NCBI GenBank assembly: GCA_001792895.1
Contig: MARA01000005.1
Location: 1,426,001 to 1,490,000 of the forward strand
Origin: Lentinus brumalis
Lineage: Eukaryota > Basidiomycota > Agaricomycetes > Polyporales > Polyporaceae
DNA length: 64,000 nucleotides
Direction of reading: 5' to 3'
Numbering within the stretch: the stretch's first letter is position 1; the number at the start of each line of letters is the position of its first letter. Shown piece by piece: positions 56,588 through 64,000 of this stretch. The notes under the pieces are model-generated. The model worked only from the letters and a program-made list of their open reading frames with translations, was not told the DNA's origin and did not search any database. The translations under genes and the position numbers were made by a program.

Positions 56588-59084
56588 ATGTCTCGCACCT
56601 CCTACCCTGTGTACGTGGTTTTTGACATGAATGACATACTCTGTCACTGACATTTTGGTATCAGTACGCCTTACCGCACCTCGAGAGGGACGGTGATGTC
56701 CGCTCGCAATCACGGCACTGGACGCCATCGCAGCCCGAGCCGGCGTCGCAACCAAGAATACACTTCCACTCCAGGGAGGAACCATACTCAGCCGCGATCT
56801 CGTTCATGCAGTCCTCGACGTGCCCGCGATGATCAAGCCACCTTGGATGCTCGTTCGTCCTCCCGTGGTCGCTCTAGGGACCGTGACGGCCGTCAGTGCA
56901 GTGATCCCACATCCTCTCGCCCCCGCGGTCTCGCTCTCGCAGCAATTCTCGTGACTCCCGCGGCTACAATGACAGGGAGCTTGACGACATGCCTCTGAGC
57001 CTCGATGCCGATGATCAAGCTCTATTCCATCACACCATGCGTATGATCGTAGACCGCAAGAGCGACAAGTGGACCATCCAGTAAGTCTCTCGAAGCGACT
57101 CGTGCGCATCCCTGCAATGTCCGATTATTTTTACAGCGACTCCCAAACACCAGCCGCGCGCATCGCCAAGTGTGCGCGTATGATCATGAGGCAGCTCAGG
57201 CCATTTGTCGATGCTGCTGAGGTCGTTGCTGTCGGGATGGCTTGGAACGGCGGCCCGCCTCCTGAGTGGGATGTACCGGAGTCTTCGTAAGTCCTCCCCT
57301 CTGTCTAGCTCTGTAATACTCATTCCTTTCATGCAGCTTGACCCCCGAGCTGCGGCGCCAGTTGAGCAGGCAGAGGAAGACAGTGCAACAGTTCGAATGG
57401 GTCAAGACTAACATCCCCTTCATCCGCGACTTCATTCCCTACCTTGATGGCCGCGCCGACCATATCATGACCCTGGGAGCATTTGTAAGCCTGTTATGCA
57501 TGCATGTCCTAGTCTCTTCGTCTTCTCAATCCCCGTCTGTTGTCTCAGCTCCACTGCCACGCACGCCAAGCCCGGAACGTCGACCTCAACTCACTCAATG
57601 AGCACATGCCGAAGCATTTCAAGGATGTTACCCTCCATGGGGGCCGGATCATCAAGGTCCCTCCCACTGGCGATGCGCGATGGTCCAAGGACCATCGCGG
57701 GTGGAATGCCACTTGGTCTGCCCGGCACATTGTGGCGCGCAGCGTGCGCGACGAGTTTGATGAAGACCCAGAACTGTGAGTATACTACTACTTGCTGTTC
57801 TACCTCCACATACCTAATCTCATCCTCCAGGTTCTGCGATGGAGTGCTGGGTGGTCAGATCGTCATCGACCACTCGGCCTATCCAAGCTTCTTGTACTGG
57901 GAGGATGAATACGATCCCGAGGCCATGGACTCGGGTCTCTGTCGGGGCGAGGAGTATCTCAAGGTACGCTCTTTCATTCTGACCGTCCTGACATTCTCAC
58001 CTAGTCCTCATGCAGGCATAGTACCGCATCCTCAATGCAAGCCCATCTTGTGCGGACAAGCCTTATGGGCAGATGAGCCCGCACTGCGTCGCAAAGATCT
58101 ACAAGCTCACGAATGTGACCCCGGAGAGCCTCGCTTACGTCGCTGTCCTGGTGAGTAGTAATCGCAGCCTCCCGTATGTTCATCGCCATACTAACCTGCT
58201 TCTACAGCTCCGGAACGTGCTCTCATCGTGCAGCATGTGGGACATCAATGATGGGGACTTCAGCGGACCGAAGTTCTTCGATAGCATCGTCAAGATGTTC
58301 GAGGATGATGAGGACTGGGCCTATGAGACCCTTGCCTGGTGGAACGCATATGCCGTCTGTGCCACTCATGCATGCGCCGCAGTCTGTACTGATTGAACCT
58401 TCTCCCACAGCTGCGTCTTCGGGCATCAGAAGTTCCCGAAAACGCTGAGCGCGCTGAAACGCACTGACAGCGCTGGGGGCGCTGACCGTGCGAACCTGCG
58501 ATCGTTCGTCCTCCACGTCAAGGACGAGCACAACCTACAGTCTGAAATTTGGCATGCACGCCCGTCAGTATGTGACCTACGAGCATACCAAGTTTCAAGT
58601 TGATACCTGTGGTGGTGGCTGAGCAATAAAGCCTGCGATATGCAGCCATATCTGCGCAGAATTCGCTCTTGTCAGTCTCATAGTAGCGTTATATCGACAT
58701 ATCAGACAACAAAACGTTGGCATAACTTACCCCGGTGGTCCTTGAACCAGTTCTGATACTTGAGGCTGGCATAGGATGTGTGCGTGCGTGGAGAGGAATG
58801 AGAAGGTTGAATGCGCGCGTCTCGGCGCTTATTCGCGCTGAGCTGCTGGCGTGCTGAGCTGTGCTGACCGCGCTGAGGGCGCTGCCTCAGCGCGCTCAGC
58901 ATTTCTGGGAAGTTCTGATGGGAACAACCTCGCGCGCAAGAACCCGAACGCGCGTCGCATCACTACTCAGTCGCACGACAACCTGCTTGAGCAGCAACGT
59001 GCTCGCCGGCGTGCTCAACGGGCCACTCCCGCGCCGACCACCACCGCTTCCTCCGGCGAATCCGCGACGCCTTTGGCTGCTTAA
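56588..59084 (+). pseudogene. DUF6698-family gene interrupted by a miniature transposon
   Basis: Agaricomycete-specific protein of unknown role. ATG 56588 (MSRTSYPV, then a GTACGT donor) begins a Ser/Arg-rich N terminus. Conserved part in small exons: DADDQALFHHTMRMIVDRK, AARIAKCARMIMRQLRPF, RDFIPYLDGRADHI, ARQARNVDLNSLNEHMPK, DARWSKDHRGWNATWSARHI, FCDGVLGGQIVIDHSAYPSF, YWEDEYDPEAMDSGLCRGEE, KIYKLTNVTPESLAYVAVL, LSSCSMWDINDGDFSG, WAYETLAWWN. The last exon reads CVFG up to 58423 and resumes as NNLARKNPNARRITTQS after a 497-bp insertion, ending at TAA 59084. Without the insertion and one GG copy the frame is clean, so the hit looks recent. Confidence 0.78.
58424..58920. mobile_element. CACTA-like miniature transposon in the DUF6698 gene
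   Basis: Inverted termini: the left end CATCAGAAGTTCCC and following GCTGAGCGCGCTGA (58424-58458) match the inverted right end (58887-58920) with about four mismatches in 34. The flanks share GG (2-bp duplication). Both ends are packed with GCGCTGA-type words, as in subterminal arrays of CACTA elements. No coding frame. Confidence 0.8.
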
Positions 59085-61071
59085 GCGTGCGTCTAAGTCC
59101 CTGTACTTGGTACCTCATGCTAACGCACTCACTCCAGGCCAGTCCGAGTGCCCGTGCCGTCGAATCTCGAATAAGTTTCCATATTGTTCTATCTCGCATG
59201 TACCTACCCCGCCGCCTAACTCGGCGTACTCACATTCATTGCTGTATTATACCCAGAGGGGTCTGTTAATCAATATGTTTGATCATCTATTCGCTACTGG
59301 TGTGAGATTGCGAGATGCGCAAGTGTATCCATGAGAACAAAGTGGTATTGAACCCGAGCAGCCGATGTCTCTCCAAGGCCCGACTGCGCGCGCGATCCCC
59401 CGCAAGCGTCGAAATCTCAAACAACACAGACCTATGCATCCCGTGCTCGTGGCCGCTCGCACCGACACAAGGGGACGCTCGGTGCCGACATGTCCAATGT
59501 CTGATGGTCCGATGCGCATATCCGCGGGCGCCCTGCTCGCCCGAGAATACTCCCCTCGTCGTCGCTCGCAAGCCCCCTCGAGCAAATCCCGGATTTGCCG
59601 ATGGAGCGCTGCCGTCACCGGGCGAGCTGCCAATGCCACAGCAGCAGCACGCACATCGCCGGAGGGCTGCGCGGTGTCTGAGTGAGCTCTCGCTCGGGTT
59701 GCGGGGCGAGAGGGGCGTTCTGGGACGGAGAGAGCAGCGGCGGAGGGCTGGAGGCGGTGGGAGGACAGAGCAGAAGCCATGCGAGAGCGAATGTAGTTAC
59801 CATCTATGGATGGACCAACGCTTGACGCCGCTGTCACCCCGCACGCGCCTCCCATGTTGTCTCCCCTAGGCATACGATTGACGGGCCTATCGACGTGCAG
59901 AAAGGACGGCCCAACAACGTCTGCTAGCAAACGCACCCTCGAAACCGTAGGGTGGCAATTCTTCGGGGTTTGAATCATGCCGTCTGATCCGATTGCCATA
60001 TAGAGACTTTACCTTCCATTCTTAGACAGCAGGCCCATATATGGTGACGATCTGGTATCTCGCTTCGAGCCTCGAGGCATCGAGCGCCAAATGGGTGTTG
60101 CCTCGTCCTCGAGCTCCTTGCACCGTTCCTCCGACACTCTTATGTCCTCCGGTGCGCCAAACAACGAGTGGAAGAGTAGCCATACACCGTGTCATCCTTC
60201 AGGTCAATGTACACAGTATTTCGCCGTACTTCCCTCGGTTACCAGCGACTCGAACAACCTCCAATGCACTCCGAAGGGTACCCGTTTCGAGTCCTGCGCA
60301 GCTGCTCCTGGCGTTCGAAGTACGATGCGACTGACCAAGGCAACCTCACGGGCGAAGGTCTCACGGCCTCAGGAGGCGTATATGCACGCGTTCCACGCGC
60401 TGCATAGTGAGGACCCTATTGGAACGTCATTTGGCGGCCCTGCAGGCGAACAAACACCATTCTTGTCCGACTCCGTGGCTCCCGAGACTCCCGTGCGAGA
60501 CGACGACATCAGGAGCACATAGTGTATAGACTGACAAAGAGACGAGGGGCAAGCGCGCGCGACGCGTCGACGCGTCGTCGTGTATAGATCTTGACGCGTG
60601 GTCGGAGATCAAATGTCTGCTGACAAACTCAGATATCGGACCCTACGGTTCCTAATTGGGAGCAGACTACCTCCCATGCGGCCTAACCCCCTTGCAGCGA
60701 CCACATCGTTCACGCCCTCGGGCAAGCATGGTCACGTTGGGGGCTGCTTACTGCTCCGCCGCACTCCCTCTTCGATTCCGGGCACGACCAGCCTGCATCA
60801 TCTAGCACAACGGAACAGCAATGCCACTAGTGCGGCCAGGTCAAAATATCAGTAACTAACACAGAGCTATGTATGTACAGATAAGTACGAGCTGGAGTCC
60901 ATTCCTTGACTATATTGCGATAGAGTACTTGGGAGGGACACAGTGCACCTGCCCTGTTGAAGAGCGAGGCTTCGACAACCCCAGAAAGCAGCTGTCGTAA
61001 AAGGGTAGCACTACGATCCAACGCGTCGGATGTGCGTCGTTACGATGGCACGCCCGCAAGAGGCTCGGCGC
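59085..61071. other. Gene-poor stretch
   Basis: No recognisable gene over 2 kb. Open frames exist (for example 60091-60522 on plus, 59283-59999 on minus), but neither encodes anything I know and both look compositional. An 18-bp perfect palindrome, CGACGCGTCGACGCGTCG, lies at 60560-60577. Confidence 0.45.
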
Positions 61072-61918
61072 TCACTGATAGCACCGGCAGTAGTCGCTCG
61101 GGGGAAGCTGCGACGGCCACTGGCCAACCGCGATCGGCTCCTCCCACTCGTTCGAACACGAACGGTAGAGATCCAACGCCGCACGCGCATTCTCAAGCTG
61201 TCGGACACTGTCTCAGCACCCGAGTCCCGCGAGTATGAAGTCCACTGAGACGCACCGGGCAGACGTGGTTCTCTTGCACCCGGCGGCGCATGAACTTCCA
61301 CATAAGGGTCTGAAGACCGACAACATGGTTCGGAGGCCGCAGCGCATTGCGGAACGGCAGGTGCAGAGCCACGTCCCGGGTCGCAACAGCAGGATGGCGG
61401 ATGCCGAGGACTGGTGAGAAGATCGGGAACGTATGAGTGCAAGTCTCAGAGAAGCACACAGAGCAATGCTAACCAGACAAATCTTGCCAGAGCGTGTGGC
61501 CGACGATGATCTTGCCCGTGATGAGCTGCGCTACGCGCTGCCGGACCTCCTTCCAGGGCATTGCGTTGTCTGCTCGGAACGGGTCGTAGGGTGAACGACT
61601 GGTAATGGAAGCACGGGCGATCAGACATACCCGGGGTAAGGTGAGCAGCCTGGATGCCGGTCGTGTTCGTGCGGTAGTCCGTCACGGGGTTGGTTGGGAG
61701 GACATAGGTGCAGAAAACGATCTGCCCTCTGTAGTCGACGAGTGCGACGCGCCTGCGATGCCAAGAGGTGTGAGTGCGAGATGCGGCGCATGCGATCGTC
61801 GCCGAGTGCGGACTGACGCGATCATAGGAGTACCACCTCCCGGGCCACACCCGACGCTGGTGGTCGAGAGCGCGAGGAACTTGTCCGCGGTAGGAACTGG
61901 GAACTTCTGCTGAGACAT
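61072..61918 (-). CDS. REXO4-like DEDD exonuclease fold lacking catalytic motif I
   Basis: Start ATG 61918: MSQQKFPVPTADKFLALSTT. The segment SVGCGPGG and, after an intron, RRVALVDYRGQIVF, YVLPTNPVTDYRTNTTGIQ, AMPWKEVRQRVAQLITGK, IIVGHTLWQDLS, LGIRHPAVATRDVAL, FRNALRPPNHVVGLQTLMW and the final VRQLENARAALDLYR follow Rex4/REXO4 closely. In active enzymes the first motif is D-x-E (ALDCEMVG); here it is ALSTTSVG, so both acidic metal ligands are gone, while the second-motif Asp (TDYRT) and GH..WQDL remain. Stop at 61074-61072. The protein is short (about 220 residues) and starts right at the fold. It is probably a non-catalytic paralog. Exons are small; the last join (about 61250) is approximate. 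Confidence 0.72.
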
Positions 61919-62765
61919 TGCCGAGGCAGTTTGTGAGGACTGGATGGACACACCTAGGCCTCCCGGAGGATGCTGGACTTTTGAAGGAGCGGCGACCACA
62001 GCTGGATCGCACACTGAGTCGTGCTGGCAGTGCCTGTGGTGCTTGAGGCGTTGACATTTGCGAAACTAGAGCCGAAAGACGAATATTGGCAAGAACGGAC
62101 TTTGCAATTACGGACGGTCGCAGACTCCCAGCGGGCACAGAATTCGACGGTGCACGCCGGTGTTTCGGGGAACCCGCTCGCTGGGCCACTGGCGGAGCGT
62201 GGGGGAGATTGTCGACGGATCTGGGAACATGTGCGAGAAGATCCGTGGCATAACACTAATCTCAGCAAGCACGACAGAGCAATGTTGGCATGCTCGACGC
62301 CGAGCCCGACGAAAAGGAAGGAAGTGGACGTCGCTGACGTACAGAAGCGCGATGGGCAGACAACCCGGTCAATTCTGTAGACAGAATGACCTCAGGGTTA
62401 CGCACTGACATGCAGGCTCGCGCACCTGCGCAGCGATTCTCGGGCAATCTATCGTGGCGGGGAGCCGATTTCGTCGGCCATGCGCGGGCTATGTGGTCGC
62501 CGGGCGGCGAATCCCATCGGTGAGCACGCCCCGAAAGCGGCCAAGCGAGTGATGATTGGACACCGGGCGGGCGGGCGTAGAGAGGGCGGCCGCTGGACTG
62601 TGCAGGAGAGGACGGCGCACGAGCTGTGGGAGCGAGCCTCGAGCAGCAGAGAGTCTATTTGCTTGCTAAATTGCCCGCGCACGAGCGGGATTCTTGCCCC
62701 CGTAGCGCACGCCAGATCCGCCATGGATCTGCCGTGAACCGCACCTAGACGGATGCACGTCCCAA
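61919..62765. other. Intergenic, no supported gene
   Basis: Short frames on both strands; nothing recognised. It holds the promoter of the REXO4-like gene. Confidence 0.4.
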
Positions 62766-64000
62766 TCAGGCAACGTTCGATACAAACCACGCCGACGCCC
62801 CGCAGGCGCCCGCCCGGGAACTGCCGCGTGCATCTCCTCGGACTGTTCCTCCCATGCCTGCCACCGCCTTGACTTCTAAGTCTATTCTGCAGACTCTGCG
62901 ACTTGCGCAATTCTGGGGATTATGAAGCCAACGCAGCCGCCGTCTGCGTCCTTTGCCCGACTGCGCGCCAGTGACAGCTAATTCGGCCCTCCATTCCGTC
63001 CGTTCCATATCGAGCGCGCTCTGCACAGCGAGGATACGTTCGGCACGGTCAGGCTTCCCTTGCTTCACCCAGAGGGAAGCCCAACGCCGCCTGACGCGAT
63101 CATCGAGGATGTCCGGGCCCCAGCGCCTCTCGAAAGACTAAACCAGCTTCTCCGCGCGTTCTCCGCATCGCTGCGTCGACTTGAGCGTTCGGAGCAGGCG
63201 GAAGAGGGTCGACGAGGTCGGCTGGAAGCAATGATGCATGTCGAGGAAAGCGAAGAGGGTCTGGAGCGCCGAGAAGTGCGCCGATAGATTACGTGCACGC
63301 CCCGAGTCCATGTGGAGGTGGATGATAGTGAGGCACGAGAGCCGCCAGCTCTCGTCCAGCTCGCGCGGGAGCGCTTCGAAGTACGACCGCCGCGGTCCGC
63401 CGGTCCTGGGCAAGCAACGCCCGCACAAGTGCATGGACGGCGTGCGGGGGAACGAGCTGCCACTCGTCTGCAGTCACCAACGGACGATGCTCCATAAGGG
63501 CATGGAACCGCGCGGCAGTCACCGTGGGATCTGGCGTCTGCAGGAATTCCGTGCTGCCCTCTTTCGTGCGGCGGTTGTCTCTCGACGCCCTGCTCATGAT
63601 CGCGCCCCGCTTCAGAGACCCGAAAAACTCGACCCAAACCGGTAATGGCATGCCCGACCCCTCCGCCTTCATCCGCGCCGTCTCCTCCGTCCACGCCGTG
63701 CTCCACTGCCCGGATCGCACCATGGACCGCACCCGCAGCACTCGCGTGTCCTGGTCACCGGGTATCTGGTCGTGGACCATCCGGCGGAGGAGATGGTCGA
63801 CTGTCCTGAAGCTGGCACACCAAATGGCATATCTGATGAGGAGATTGAAAGAGGCGGTAGAGTGGAGAGCGGGATGGGCCGCGTGGTAAGACAGCGCCTG
63901 AGAAAGGCTGGTGGGAGGCTCGGCTGTAATGGCGTCCACAAGGTTCTGCACCAGCTCTTGCTGCGTCGACGGATGCGGAAGTGGGGGTAACTCTTGCGGC
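62766..64000 (-). CDS. Pentatricopeptide-like protein, 5' part beyond the right edge; frame defects
   Basis: The minus-strand reading enters from the right edge (PQELPPLPHPSTQQELVQNL) and continues as paired helices of PPR style: SFNLLIRYAIWCASFRTVDH, LLRRMVHDQIP, RMKAEGSGMPLPVWVEFFGS, FHALMEHRPLV, HALVRALLAQDRR. At about 63375 a one-base shift moves to ALPRELDESWRLSCLTIIHL, SAHFSALQTLFAFLDMHH, STLFRLLRTLK. An in-frame TAG follows at 63140-63138, and the same frame goes on with SFERRWGPDILDDRV and LWVKQGKPDRAERILAVQSA. PPR proteins bind organelle RNA; a mitochondrial role is likely but not shown. The shift may be a base error; the TAG suggests real decay or a missed intron. The 3' end at 62766 is uncertain. 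Confidence 0.6.

Noticed and set aside
59283..59999. 238-codon minus-strand frame
   Set aside because: Arg/Ala/Ser-biased, no motif, and overlapped by comparable plus-strand frames; likely compositional.
60091..60522. 143-codon plus-strand frame
   Set aside because: Slightly more protein-like at its end but no family recognised and no splice or promoter support.

Overview
The window is nuclear DNA of a filamentous basidiomycete, most likely a wood- or litter-decaying agaricomycete (Polyporales is possible, but the sequence alone does not settle it). The genes are GC-rich, densely packed and cut by many 45-70 bp GT-AG introns. They include lineage-typical families: a fungal TET/JBP dioxygenase, a Plavaka transposase, a DUF6698 protein, basidiomycete F-box/LRR proteins and a 7TM-like membrane protein. 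No tRNA, rRNA, CRISPR or bacterial operon was seen.

Layout. 1-6.4 kb is a transposon-flavoured block: the end of an integrase-core gene (+), a large protein of unknown function (-), and directly upstream of it on the same strand a multi-exon TET/JBP-type 2-oxoglutarate/Fe(II) dioxygenase whose metal and cofactor residues all look intact. 7.0 kb carries a perfect 56-bp palindrome. 8.1-16.4 kb is one unknown host gene split by a 5.6-kb LTR retrotransposon. The element has a 5-bp target duplication, almost identical LTRs, an intact gag, only shreds of pol, and an antisense accessory gene with its own TATA box. 16.6-18.7 kb is a secreted class-C beta-lactamase-like serine hydrolase.

19.6-46 kb is the housekeeping core: PP2A B subunit (CDC55) divergent from COX9, the RED splicing factor, an ER J-protein of the DNAJB12/HLJ1 type, an FBXO9/Hrt3-like F-box protein, a 7TM-like protein, a Pho80-type cyclin plus a decayed copy of its tail, a DUF2015 protein divergent from EMC5, a TDP2-like phosphodiesterase, an F-box/LRR protein, a sterol O-acyltransferase and the ESCRT factor VTA1. 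These serve general cell functions (phosphatase and CDK control, respiration, splicing, ER protein biogenesis, sterol storage, endosomal sorting) and are not one pathway.

46.5-59 kb is a graveyard of mobile DNA: two tandem pectin methylesterase genes, each broken by a different small inverted-repeat transposon (8-bp duplication in one, TA duplication in the other), a large Plavaka-type transposase gene, and a DUF6698 gene interrupted by a CACTA-like miniature element. 61-64 kb holds a REXO4-like exonuclease lacking its first catalytic motif and the start-proximal part of a PPR protein running off the right edge.

Several otherwise good genes need a single-base change in or near a homopolymer to stay in frame, so the assembly may carry homopolymer-length errors. 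Exon limits are read by eye from splice signals and reading frame. Family names rest on remembered motifs, not on a database search.
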